Shown: positions 34,940 to 43,855 of the stretch, one piece after another
How positions within the stretch are numbered: position 1 is the first letter of the stretch
Layout of the letters: every line of letters begins with the position of its first letter
NCBI GenBank assembly: GCA_021732175.1
Contig: JAKFVP010000106.1
Span: forward strand, 1 to 47,801
Source of the DNA: Bradyrhizobium sp.
Lineage (GTDB): Bacteria > Pseudomonadota > Alphaproteobacteria > Rhizobiales > Xanthobacteraceae
Length of the DNA: 47,801 nt
Direction of reading: 5' to 3'
Translations under genes and position numbers: made by a program
Notes under the pieces: generated by a model
What the model saw: the letters and a program-made list of their open reading frames with translations, nothing else
The model's database searches: none
What the model was told of the DNA's origin: nothing

Positions 34940-36334
34940 ATGACCACCGAATTTGTGACCACAGGAACGACGACGGTTTCAGCGCCGTCCTCCAACACCT
35001 ACATTGTCCTGCCTACCGCCACGCTCGACATTGCGAACGGGGGTACGGTTAGCGGCGCGACCGCGATTGGCCCTGGCAGCGTCATCTGGGTCGAATCGGG
35101 AGGAACGACAAACAACTCCGCGATCGTCGGCGGTACCCAATATACATACGGCAACGCGGTCGGCACGGTCGTGTCGAACGGCGGCATCCAGCACGTCTAT
35201 TTTGGCGGGACCGCCACCAACTCGACGATCACGGCAGGAAGCTATCAGGACGTCTGGAACGCCACCGTCACAAACACGACGCTGGCCGGCTATCAGCAAG
35301 TCCATATCGGTGGCGTGACCCACGGCACGGTGATCGTCAGCGGCGGACGCGAATATGTCGGAACGGGCGGCACTACGAATGACACGATCATTACCGCCAA
35401 CGGGTTGCAGTACGTGGACACCGGCGCGACCGCGAACCACACCGAAATCAACAGCGGCGCCTTCCAGTATGTTGCCGGGGTAGCCAACAACACGTCCATC
35501 AGCAGCGGCGGTATCCAGCAAGTCGCGGGAACGTCCGAAAACGCCACGGTGGCAAGCGGCGCGATCCAGCACGTTGTGCTTGGCGGCTCCGCGGTTGGTA
35601 CGACCGTGGAAGCGGGCGGATACCTGCAGCTCGTCAACGCTTCGGCCGATGGCACCCACCTCAGCGGCAACCTCCAGGTTCTGGCCGGTGGCAATTCGAC
35701 CAACACCGAGATCGCAGCCGGTGGCGTTGAGTATATCGGCGCCGGCGGTTCAGCCAGCGGCACCACCATCAATGCCGGCGGACTGCAGTATGTCGATGCC
35801 AGCGGCAGCGCCAACAACACAACGGTGAGCGGCGGCTTCCAGTATGTGATCGGAACGGTCAACGGCACCGCCGTCAACAACGGCACGCTGGGCGTCGTAG
35901 GCGTCGCGAATGACACGGTGCTCACTGGCGGAGTCGAGTACGTCTATGCCGGCGGCACCCAGAACGACGTCGACTTTACCGGAGCCGCCGCGACGCTCTA
36001 TCTGGAGGATGCCTCGGGCCTGACCGGCACGATTTCCAACTTCGGGCTGGGCGATACGATCGATTTCGTGGGTATGTCCTTTACGTCGTTCGAATTCGAC
36101 GGATCGACGCTGACGCTCGAGACCGCCAGCCAGACCTACACCTATCAGTTCACGGCGCTGGAAGCCGATACGGCACTGAACGTGGTGAGCGATGGGCATG
36201 GCGGGACGGCGATCTCACTGTCGTTGCTCTCGCAATTCTCTGCCAGCCTGGTGCCAGGCGCCGGCCCCGATGGGAGCTACGCCCCCAACAATGCAATCAC
36301 GGCCGATCCCACGCTGATCAACGCACAGACCTGA
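34940..36334 (+). CDS. AIDA-type strand-loop-strand repeat protein, probable type I secreted adhesin
   Basis: A 464-residue acidic, Thr/Gly/Asn-rich protein. Residues about 30-350 consist of repeats of the form GGxQYVxxGGxAxxTxIxxGG, the passenger repeat known from AIDA-like autotransporters (strand-loop-strand repeat). There is neither an N-terminal signal peptide nor a C-terminal beta-barrel. The C-terminal 110 residues (TGTISNFGLGDTIDF near 362-376, then FDGSTLTLE and SDGHGGTAISLSLL) resemble the tail of type I substrates, and the same tail ends the next protein. With the ABC exporter and HlyD downstream, type I export to the surface is the best reading. Good ribosome site GAGG before ATG 34940. 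Confidence 0.82.
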   Translation: MTTEFVTTGTTTVSAPSSNTYIVLPTATLDIANGGTVSGATAIGPGSVIWVESGGTTNNSAIVGGTQYTYGNAVGTVVSNGGIQHVYFGGTATNSTITAGSYQDVWNATVTNTTLAGYQQVHIGGVTHGTVIVSGGREYVGTGGTTNDTIITANGLQYVDTGATANHTEINSGAFQYVAGVANNTSISSGGIQQVAGTSENATVASGAIQHVVLGGSAVGTTVEAGGYLQLVNASADGTHLSGNLQVLAGGNSTNTEIAAGGVEYIGAGGSASGTTINAGGLQYVDASGSANNTTVSGGFQYVIGTVNGTAVNNGTLGVVGVANDTVLTGGVEYVYAGGTQNDVDFTGAAATLYLEDASGLTGTISNFGLGDTIDFVGMSFTSFEFDGSTLTLETASQTYTYQFTALEADTALNVVSDGHGGTAISLSLLSQFSASLVPGAGPDGSYAPNNAITADPTLINAQT

Positions 36335-36787
36335 TCGATGGCGAACGCGCACCGGAGCTTGTCTCCGGTGCGCGCGTCCCCGGCGCGCCGACAATGACAC
36401 CCGATGTCACGATCGAATCGCCGCAAAACTGCTTCGTCGCCGCGATGTTCGCACGCAAATAGCCGGCAGTCGCACGGCTTGCGATCCGCAGAGGCGGCTC
36501 CCTCCATAGAATGAGTTCTCTTGTATCGCCCGGGCAAGCTGCTCTCGCGCCGCGGGATGATGCCGGCGTTGGCGGGCCTACTGAACCCGCGTCTTCGCCC
36601 CTGCATGATAAGCACGTCACATATCTTATAACATAGATGGCTAGACGTTATCATAACTTGCCACAACGCGCGTCAGTAACGGCCGGCCCCGGGGTGGGGA
36701 ATCCTTCACGTCGCGCTTGTCTGAATCCGGCGGTCCCGCCGGGTCCGATCCTTGTCGCCCAACCATAAGATCAGCGGAGAAAAAACG
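36335..36787. promoter_or_regulatory. Intergenic region between the two repeat adhesins
   Basis: The first 40 bp hold a strong hairpin (36347-36373). Further on are ATAACA (36628-36633) and the palindrome GTTATCATAAC (36647-36657), 131 bp before the second adhesin. No gene was seen. The second adhesin therefore probably has its own promoter. Confidence 0.4.
36347..36373 (+). terminator. Terminator-like hairpin after the first adhesin
   Basis: GCGCACCGGAG, a 5-base loop, then CTCCGGTGCGC give an 11-bp perfect stem 13 bases after the stop codon. A U-tract does not follow, so it may act as an mRNA-stabilising hairpin or a partial terminator. A similar hairpin follows the second adhesin. Confidence 0.6.
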
Positions 36788-39700
36788 ATGACGACTGTAG
36801 TGAAGATTGGGACCGAATTTGCGGTCAACACCCAGACGGCCGGAGGGCAGTGGTACCCGAGCGTTACCGGATTGGCCCATGGCGGCTTCGTCGTCACCTG
36901 GCAGGACGGACTCGCAGGCGCCGCCGGCAGCGGCAGCGGCACACTCGGCGACAACAGCTTCTCCAGCATCAAGGCGCAGATCTATGCCGCCGACGGCAGC
37001 CTCGTCGGAGGCGAATTCCTGATCAATACCCAGACGACGGGATCGCAGGCCTCCCCCACCATCACCGGATTGAGCAGCGGCGGTTTCGTTGTCACCTGGC
37101 AGGACCAGAACAGCACCTCCGGAGACATCAAGGCGCAGGTCTATAATGCCAACGGCACCCCGTCCGGCGCCGAACTCCTGATCAACTCGGTGACGACAGG
37201 CAACCAGAACACGCCGACCATCACGGCGCTCGCTAATGGCGGCTTTGTCGTCGCTTGGACCAACCAGACGGCCTCAAACGGAGGCGACATCAAGGCCCAG
37301 GTGTACGACGCCACCGGTACGAAGGTTGGAGGGGAATTCCTCGCCAACTCCGCCAGCATCTACGACCAGGAGCGCGCCTCCGTCTCGACGCTGAGCAATG
37401 GCGACTTCGTCGTGACCTGGAACGACTTCAGGAGCGGCAACTGGGAGGTTCGGGGTCAGGTGTTCCATCCGACCGCGAGCGGCGCCAGCAAGGTCGGTGC
37501 CGAATTCACCGTGGACACGGCGTACTACAACAGCCGCATGACGGCCGGCGTGACCGGGCTTGCGAGCGGCAATTTCGTCGTCAGCTACGAAGACACCAAT
37601 GGCGAGATCAAATCGCAGGTTTTCACCGCCACGGGGACAAAGGTCGGCACCGCATTCGTCGTCAACACCAACACCAGCGGCAATCAGGGCTTCCCGAGCA
37701 TCACGGCGCTGACCAATGGCGGCTTCGTCGTCACATGGTCGGATGAAGGCTCGCCGAGCGATGGCAGCAGTTCCAGCATCAAGGCGCAGGTCTATGACGC
37801 GAGCGGCACCAAGATCGGCGGCGAATATCTCATCAACTCGCAGCCTTCCAGCAATCAGCTGTATCCGACGGTTGCGGCCCTCGCCAATGGCGGCTTTGTC
37901 GTCACCTGGCAGGATTTCAGCCATGCCCTCGGCGACAACAGCGCCTATGGCATCACCGCGCAGATTTTCGGCCTGGCGGATGCCCCCAACGCGCCGGCTA
38001 TCGTCTCGATCACCGACGATGTCGGCCCCGTGACCGGAACGGTCGCGGACGGCGCCTCCACCAATGACAAGAACCTGACGGTGCGCATCGCCACCGGCAG
38101 CAACTTCCCCGGCGACGTGGTGCAGCTGTTCGATGGCACGACGGCGATCGGTGCCCCGGTAACACTGACCGTTGCGAATATCGCCAACGGCTTTGTCGAT
38201 ATCCAGACCGGTGCGCTCTCGGACGCGGCCCACGCCATCACCGCAAAGGTCACGAATACGTCGGGCCTGCTAAGCGCCGCCGCCCCCGCCATCAACATCA
38301 TCGTGGATACGGTCGTGCCGGCGGCTGCCGTCACGGGCGTGGTTCTCGACAAGGGCAACCTGCCGACGGTCACCGTCAACGGCACGGCCGAAGCCGGCTC
38401 TTCGGTGTCGGTCTATGACGGCGCCAACCTGGTCGGGACCACAACGGCTGGCAATGATGGCTCCTGGAGCCTCGGTGGTGTGGCGCTCGTGGAAGGCGCC
38501 AACAATCTGAGCGCAAAGGCGACCGACGCTGCGGGCAATACCGGCACCTCCACGAACTTCGCCGCTCCGATTGTCGTCTCTACCGGCAAGACCTCGGTCG
38601 ACGCCGCAACCACGACCTCGATGGGATACATCGTCTATGGAGCCGGCGTGCTCGACATCGTTGCCGGCGGCGACGCCGCGGGCCAGGTCACCATTGGCAA
38701 TGGTGGCGTCGAGGTTGTCGAAGCCGGCGCGAGCGCGGACCACACCGAGATCCTCAACGGCGGCATCCAGTACGACTACGGCACCGCCAGTGGCACCGCG
38801 GTGCAGTCGGGCGGCGCCCAGCACGTCTATCACGGCGGCAGCGCCAGCGGTACGACGGTCGCCGCGGGCGGCTACCAGGACGTCTGGAACAGCACGGTTA
38901 GCGACACCGTCCTCAGCGGCGCGCAGCAGGTGCTGACCGGCGGCACGTCGTTGCATACCGTGATCGAAAATGGCGGTTTGCAGTATGTCGGCGCGGATGG
39001 CTCAGCCGAAGGCACCGTCATCAATACCGGCGGTCTTCAGTATGTGGACACCGATGCGACGGCGATCGACACCGTCATCGCTGGAGGCTTCCAGTTTGTC
39101 GTCGGCACTACGGCCGGCACTACGGGTGGCAACTCCACGATTGGCGGCGGCACGTCGATCAACGCGACGGTGCAAACCGGCGGCGCCCAGCACGTCTATA
39201 ATGGCGGCAGCGCGACCGGTACGACAGTCGACGCCGGTGGTTTCCAGGACGTCTACAATGCCACCGTCACCGACACCGCTCTGAGCGGCAATCAGCAGAT
39301 CCTGGCGGGCGGCGTGTCCATTGGGACGGTGATCGCCAGTGGCGGCAGCGCCTATGTTGGCGCAGCCGGTACGACCAACGGCACGGTCATCAACGCCGGA
39401 GGCCTGCAATATCTCGACGCCGGCGCAACCTCGACCGACACGCTGGTCGATGGCGGCTTCGAGTATGTCGCAGGCACCGCCAACACGACAACCGTCGCCG
39501 GTGGTGGGCAGCAACGCGTCGCGAACGGCGGCGTTGCGAACGGCACCAACCTCGAGAACGGCACCGAGTACGTCCAGGCGGGCGGCACGGCGCATGACGT
39601 CGACTTTACCGGATTGTCAGGTACGCTCCTGCTCGACAACACGTCGGGCTTGACCGGCACGATCTCCAACTTCGAAGTCGGCGACGCGATCGATCTGCTC

Positions 39701-39964
39701 AACACCGAGGTCACCTCGTTCGACTTCGACGGCTCGACGCTGACGCTTGCGACCAGCGGCGGCAGCTTCAGCTATGAGTTCGCCGCTGTACAGGCAGGTA
39801 CGGAGTTCAACGTCGGAAGCGACGGGCATGGTGGCACGGTGATCTCGCTGACGCTGCTGGTGCAGAACTCGGCCAGCCTCGTTCCGTCGGCCTCCGCTGA
39901 AAGCACGGTTGCTGCGCTGGACGCGGCCCCGAACGAGAACGTTCTGGCCAACGCCCACGCCTGA
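36788..39964 (+). CDS. Large multidomain repeat adhesin, probable type I secretion substrate
   Basis: A 1058-residue protein without signal peptide. Residues 1-395 hold seven blade-like repeats of about 55-60 residues ending GGFVVTWQD (around 33, 98, 152, 204, 261, 312, 368), likely a beta-propeller. Residues about 400-495 and 505-596 are two bacterial Ig-like domains (SVSVYDGANLVGTT, SAKATDAAGNTGT). Residues about 611-935 are AIDA-type strand-loop-strand repeats, including a 123-residue module present twice in tandem. The C-terminal 120 residues (TGTISNFEVGDAIDLLN, SDGHGGTVISLTLL) match the tail of the 464-residue neighbour. No RTX nonapeptides were seen. ATG 36788 follows CGGAGAAAAAACG. The exporter is encoded 265 bp downstream. 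Confidence 0.85.
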   Translation: MTTVVKIGTEFAVNTQTAGGQWYPSVTGLAHGGFVVTWQDGLAGAAGSGSGTLGDNSFSSIKAQIYAADGSLVGGEFLINTQTTGSQASPTITGLSSGGFVVTWQDQNSTSGDIKAQVYNANGTPSGAELLINSVTTGNQNTPTITALANGGFVVAWTNQTASNGGDIKAQVYDATGTKVGGEFLANSASIYDQERASVSTLSNGDFVVTWNDFRSGNWEVRGQVFHPTASGASKVGAEFTVDTAYYNSRMTAGVTGLASGNFVVSYEDTNGEIKSQVFTATGTKVGTAFVVNTNTSGNQGFPSITALTNGGFVVTWSDEGSPSDGSSSSIKAQVYDASGTKIGGEYLINSQPSSNQLYPTVAALANGGFVVTWQDFSHALGDNSAYGITAQIFGLADAPNAPAIVSITDDVGPVTGTVADGASTNDKNLTVRIATGSNFPGDVVQLFDGTTAIGAPVTLTVANIANGFVDIQTGALSDAAHAITAKVTNTSGLLSAAAPAINIIVDTVVPAAAVTGVVLDKGNLPTVTVNGTAEAGSSVSVYDGANLVGTTTAGNDGSWSLGGVALVEGANNLSAKATDAAGNTGTSTNFAAPIVVSTGKTSVDAATTTSMGYIVYGAGVLDIVAGGDAAGQVTIGNGGVEVVEAGASADHTEILNGGIQYDYGTASGTAVQSGGAQHVYHGGSASGTTVAAGGYQDVWNSTVSDTVLSGAQQVLTGGTSLHTVIENGGLQYVGADGSAEGTVINTGGLQYVDTDATAIDTVIAGGFQFVVGTTAGTTGGNSTIGGGTSINATVQTGGAQHVYNGGSATGTTVDAGGFQDVYNATVTDTALSGNQQILAGGVSIGTVIASGGSAYVGAAGTTNGTVINAGGLQYLDAGATSTDTLVDGGFEYVAGTANTTTVAGGGQQRVANGGVANGTNLENGTEYVQAGGTAHDVDFTGLSGTLLLDNTSGLTGTISNFEVGDAIDLLNTEVTSFDFDGSTLTLATSGGSFSYEFAAVQAGTEFNVGSDGHGGTVISLTLLVQNSASLVPSASAESTVAALDAAPNENVLANAHA
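38810..39547 (+). repeat. Tandem duplication of a 369-bp (123-codon) module inside the adhesin gene
   Basis: Starting at 38810 and again at 39179, the same order of motifs recurs: GGAQHVY, then GGYQDVWN or GGFQDVYN, LSG-QQ-L-GG, TVI--GG, YVGA, GT-IN-GGLQY, GGF-VVGT or GGFEYVAGT. The offset is exactly 369 bp, in frame. A diverged third copy is in the neighbouring gene (from about 35178). The amplification probably arose by slippage or recombination and lengthens the passenger region. The end of the second copy is approximate. Confidence 0.75.
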
Positions 39965-39976
39965 TCGAACATGACG

Positions 39977-40002
39977 GCGCGCCGGGGTTTGCCCCGGCGC
40001 GC
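39977..40002 (+). terminator. Rho-independent terminator after the large adhesin
   Basis: GCGCGCCGGGG, loop TTTG, CCCCGGCGCGC give an 11-bp perfect GC stem 13 bases after the stop codon, followed by TTTGTCATTT. It should separate the adhesin transcript from that of the exporter. Confidence 0.75.
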
Positions 40003-40229
40003 TTTGTCATTTCGGAAGGTCGCCCGTTCACAGCGGCGGCGATCTTCCGAAGCGGCAAGCTTCGCGTCATAACATTGTAATAACATCATGGTGGGTAGCC
40101 TACGCATCGGGGTTATCGCCGATAACATAATTGCGTTCCTGTCGAACTTTCCCAGCTTGCTGGCCAGTCAGTGTGACAACGGACGACTGAAACCGGTCTG
40201 GACCGCCTCGTGCGGATCTTTGGGTGCGC
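40003..40229. promoter_or_regulatory. Upstream region of the exporter genes with ATAACA repeats and GTTATC palindrome
   Basis: ATAACA occurs at 40069-40074 and 40080-40085, an 11-bp spacing of about one helical turn. GTTATC-GCC-GATAAC (40112-40126) is a perfect inverted repeat about 100 bp before the exporter start. These are candidate operators. No gene was seen here. Confidence 0.45.
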
Positions 40230-42401
40230 ATGGGCATTAACGAGAACATCCCGGGACAACCGCCTGCGCCGGAGGCGGCGGCCCCTCAAACAGCCGATCC
40301 CGGCCTGACCGCGCTGGTCATGCTGCTGCGATTCCTGGGTGTTCCGGCCGACCCGGAGCAGATACGGCATCAAATCGGAGGAGCGGTCGGCACCAGTGAA
40401 ATGCTGCGCTGTGCGAAGCAGTTCGGAGTAAAGGCGCGTCTCGTGACGACGACCTGGGAGAGGCTGGACAAGACACCACTCCCGGCCATCGTCCCGCTGC
40501 GTAATGGCGGATACCTGGTTCTCGGAAAGGCAGCCGACGGCAAAGCCGTCGTGCAAGCCCCCGGCGCGCCCCGGCCGGCGATGATGACCAGGGCCCAGTT
40601 CGAGGCCGCGTGGGACGGCCGGCTCATGCTGATGAGCAAGCGCGCCGGGCTCGCCGATCTCACGCGGCGCTTCGACATCACCTGGTTCATGGGCGCCATC
40701 CACAAGTACCGCGCCCTCCTCGGCGAGGTGTTGCTCGCCTCCTTCTTCCTGCAAATCTTTGCGCTGGTGTCACCTCTGTTCTTTCAGGTGGTCATCGACA
40801 AGGTGCTGGTGCATCGCAGCCTCGGCACACTCGACGTGCTGATCGTTGGGATGGTCGCGATTGCGGTGTTCGAAGTGGTGCTCAGCGGCCTGCGCACCCA
40901 CCTGTTCTCCCACACGACCAACCGCATTGACGTCGAACTCGGGGCACGGCTGTTCCACCACCTGCTGGCGTTGCCCCTTGCCTACTTCCAGGCGCGGCGG
41001 GTCGGCGACACCGTCGCGCGGGTGCGCGAGCTGGAAAATCTCCGTAACTTCATCACCGGGTCGGCGCTGACGCTGATCATCGACCTCTTCTTCACATTCG
41101 TCTTTCTCGGCCTGATGGCGTTCTACTCGCCGCTGCTCACGTGCGTCTTGCTGGCATCGTTTCCGTTCTATATCGCGATCTCGGTAGCGGCGACGCCGCT
41201 GTTTCGCTACCGGCTGGACGAGAAGTTCAAGCGGGGAGCGGAGAACCAGTCGTTCCTGGTAGAAAGCGTCACCGCGGTCGAGACGCTGAAGTCGATGGCC
41301 GTGGAGCCGCAGATGCAGCGGCGCTGGGAAGAACAGCTCGCCGGTTATGTCGCGTCGAGCTTCCGCCTGGTCAGCCTGAGCAACGTGGCAAGCAATGGCG
41401 TACAGCTCGTCAACAAGCTCAATACCGCCGCGTTGCTGTATTTCGGCGCCACGCTCGTCATCGACGGAAGCCTGACGGTCGGTGAACTCGTGGCCTTCAA
41501 CATGCTGTCTGCACGGGTGACTGCCCCGGTGCTGCGGCTTGCCCAGCTGTGGCAGGACTTCCATCAGGCAAGGCTCTCGGTCGAGCGGCTCGGTGACATC
41601 CTCAACACCACAGCCGAGCCAACCTATAGTCCCGGACGCGCGGCGCTTCCCGCCATTCGCGGCGAGGTGACCTTCGAGCACGTCGGCTTCCGCTACCGCA
41701 TCGATGGTCCGGAGGTGATAAGCGACATCAGCATGAAGATTCCGGCCGGCCAGATCGTTGGGATCGTCGGTTCTTCCGGCTCCGGCAAGAGCACGCTCGG
41801 CAAGCTGATCCAGCGCCTGTACGTGCCTGAGAGCGGGCGCGTGCTGGTCGATGGCATCGATCTCGCCGCCGTGGACCCGGCCTGGCTGCGCCGGCAAGTC
41901 GGAGTCGTGTTGCAGGAGAACATCCTGTTCAACCGTTCGGTTCGCGACAACATCGCGCTCGCCGACCCGGCCTTGCCGATGGAGCGGGTCGTTGCCGCCG
42001 CGAAACTCGCCGGGGCACATGATTTCATCCTCGAGCTTCAGGATGGTTACGACACGGTGATCGGCGAGCGCGGCAGTACGCTTTCCGGGGGCCAGCGCCA
42101 GCGCATCGCCATTGCGCGCGCCCTCACCACAAACCCGCGCATCCTGATCTTTGATGAAGCTACCAGCGCGCTCGACTACGAGAGCGAGCGGCTGATCCAG
42201 CAGAACATGCGGCATATCACCGCTGGCCGGACCGTGCTGATCATCGCGCACCGCCTTTCGACCGTCCGCATGGCCGACCGGATCATCACGATCGAACGGG
42301 GCCGCCTTATCGAGGACGGTTCACACGAACAGCTTATCGGGACCGGCGGACGTTATGCGACGCTGCATCGGGTACAGGCAGGGATCCATGACGTTCATTG
42401 A
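40230..42401 (+). CDS. Type I secretion ABC exporter with C39-like domain (HlyB type)
   Basis: A 723-residue ABC transporter. Residues about 10-130 are a C39-like domain, but the catalytic Cys position reads DPGLTAL instead of the usual ECGLACL, so it cannot cleave a leader and should serve as a substrate-docking domain as in HlyB. Residues about 150-440 are the six-helix membrane domain. The nucleotide-binding domain has Walker A GSSGSGKST (about 514), signature LSGGQRQ (about 618), Walker B ILIFDEATSALD and H-loop IIAHRLSTV. It exports unfolded substrates with a C-terminal signal, presumably the two repeat proteins. ATG 40230 is chosen; GTG 40224 is close by. The next gene overlaps it by 14 bp. 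Confidence 0.94.
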   Translation: MGINENIPGQPPAPEAAAPQTADPGLTALVMLLRFLGVPADPEQIRHQIGGAVGTSEMLRCAKQFGVKARLVTTTWERLDKTPLPAIVPLRNGGYLVLGKAADGKAVVQAPGAPRPAMMTRAQFEAAWDGRLMLMSKRAGLADLTRRFDITWFMGAIHKYRALLGEVLLASFFLQIFALVSPLFFQVVIDKVLVHRSLGTLDVLIVGMVAIAVFEVVLSGLRTHLFSHTTNRIDVELGARLFHHLLALPLAYFQARRVGDTVARVRELENLRNFITGSALTLIIDLFFTFVFLGLMAFYSPLLTCVLLASFPFYIAISVAATPLFRYRLDEKFKRGAENQSFLVESVTAVETLKSMAVEPQMQRRWEEQLAGYVASSFRLVSLSNVASNGVQLVNKLNTAALLYFGATLVIDGSLTVGELVAFNMLSARVTAPVLRLAQLWQDFHQARLSVERLGDILNTTAEPTYSPGRAALPAIRGEVTFEHVGFRYRIDGPEVISDISMKIPAGQIVGIVGSSGSGKSTLGKLIQRLYVPESGRVLVDGIDLAAVDPAWLRRQVGVVLQENILFNRSVRDNIALADPALPMERVVAAAKLAGAHDFILELQDGYDTVIGERGSTLSGGQRQRIAIARALTTNPRILIFDEATSALDYESERLIQQNMRHITAGRTVLIIAHRLSTVRMADRIITIERGRLIEDGSHEQLIGTGGRYATLHRVQAGIHDVH

Positions 42402-43815
42402 ACGGTTGATTCCGGCCATGTCGAATCGCGGCGTCCGAAGGCGCGACGAACTGGAGTTTCTTCCTGCGGCGCTGGAGATCGTGGCGACGCCACCCTCCCC
42501 GACCGGACGAGCGATCTCGGCGACTATCATCGCGGTTTTCTGCATTGCACTGATCTGGGCGAGCATCGGCCTCGTCGACATCATCGCCATCGCAACCGGC
42601 AAGATCGTTCCCGACGTCCGCACCAAGGTCATCCAACCGTTCGAAACTGCCGTGGTTCGCGCCATCCATGTGCGAGACGGCCAGCGCGTGCAGGCCGGCG
42701 ACGTTCTCATCGAGCTCGACCCGACGATCAGCGAGGCGGAGCTCGGCCGCCTTGAAAGCGACCTGCTCGCCACTCAGATCGAGATCGCGCGTCTGCGGGC
42801 GGCTCTCGCCGGAAGCGAACAACTGGCCCGGGACCTCTTGCCCGACCGCGCCACGCCGGAGCAGATCGCCACGGCGCAACGGTTTCTGTCGAGGCAGCTC
42901 GCGGAACAGAACGCCAAGATGGCGACCATCCGGTGGCAGGGCGCGCAGAAGAAGGCCGAGCGGGCGACCGCTGAAAGCACCATCGCCAAGGTCGAGAGCA
43001 TCATCCCCATACTGCAACAACGCGCCGATGTCCGAAAATACCTCGTGGATAAGGAGTTCGGTTCAAAGCTGCAGTATCTCTCCGACATGTTGGATCTGGT
43101 CGGCCAGCAGCAGGATCTGCTGGTGCAGAAGAGCCGTTACGACGAAGTCGCGGCGGCGCTCTCCGGGCTGGAGGAAACCCGTTTGCGAACCCAGGCCGAG
43201 TACGAGCGCAATTTGTTCGACGAGTTGGCCAAGGCCGAGCAGAAGGCAGCCGGGCTCCTGCATGACGTCTCCAAGGCGAAACAGCGCACCAGTTTGTTGC
43301 GGCTGACCGCCCAGGAAGACGGGGTGGTTCAGCAACTCGCCGTGCATTCGATCGGCGGGGTCGTCACGCCCGCGCAGACGCTCATGGTGCTGGTGCCGTC
43401 GACCAGCAAGCTTGAAATCGAGGCCATGGTGTCAAATCGCGACATCGGTTTCGTCGTGCCCGGGCAGACCGCGGCCATCAAACTCGATACTTTCAACTTC
43501 ACGCGCTACGGGCTCCGCAAGGGTGAAGTGCTGAGCGTCTCGCAGGACGCCATCACGCGCGACAAACCGGTGGACAAGAACGGCAACAAGGGCGAGGGAT
43601 CGGAAACGTCGTCGAGCGAGCCGAAGGGCCAGGAGCTGGTCTATTCGGCGCGCATCGCGCTCGACAGTCCGGACATGCAGGTCGACGACCGGCTCGTTCG
43701 CCTTTCACCCGGCATGGCCGTGACGGTCGAGATCAAGACCGGCTCGCGACGCATCATCAACTATCTGCTCTCACCGGTCCTGCGCTACAGCCAGGAGAGC
43801 TTGCGAGAGCGTTGA
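42388..43815 (+). CDS. HlyD-family periplasmic adaptor of the type I exporter
   Basis: A 475-residue membrane fusion protein. One membrane helix (about 44-68: TIIAVFCIALIWASIGLVDIIAIA), a biotinyl-lipoyl half (VVRAIHVRDGQRVQAGDVLIELD), long coiled-coil helices (about 110-300) and the C-terminal barrel (LRLTAQEDGVVQQLAVHSIGG, then SNRDIGFVVPGQTAAIKLDTFNFTRYG) are in the normal HlyD order. It bridges the ABC exporter and an outer membrane TolC-type channel, which is not in this window. The ATG at 42388 (CAGGCAGGG upstream) lies inside the end of the exporter gene, so the two are translationally coupled. Confidence 0.94.
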   Translation: MTFIERLIPAMSNRGVRRRDELEFLPAALEIVATPPSPTGRAISATIIAVFCIALIWASIGLVDIIAIATGKIVPDVRTKVIQPFETAVVRAIHVRDGQRVQAGDVLIELDPTISEAELGRLESDLLATQIEIARLRAALAGSEQLARDLLPDRATPEQIATAQRFLSRQLAEQNAKMATIRWQGAQKKAERATAESTIAKVESIIPILQQRADVRKYLVDKEFGSKLQYLSDMLDLVGQQQDLLVQKSRYDEVAAALSGLEETRLRTQAEYERNLFDELAKAEQKAAGLLHDVSKAKQRTSLLRLTAQEDGVVQQLAVHSIGGVVTPAQTLMVLVPSTSKLEIEAMVSNRDIGFVVPGQTAAIKLDTFNFTRYGLRKGEVLSVSQDAITRDKPVDKNGNKGEGSETSSSEPKGQELVYSARIALDSPDMQVDDRLVRLSPGMAVTVEIKTGSRRIINYLLSPVLRYSQESLRER

Positions 43816-43855
43816 GCCCGGCGATGGCAAATACTTCACTCCATGGGGACTTGCA

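Noticed and set aside
36277..36666. Minus-strand frame of 129 codons between the two adhesins.
   Set aside because: It runs through the terminator hairpin and the candidate promoter, with no motif or ribosome site.
36788..39964. RTX calcium-binding nonapeptides in the large adhesin.
   Set aside because: No GGxGxDxLx repeats were found; the Gly-rich repeats are of the AIDA strand-loop-strand type.
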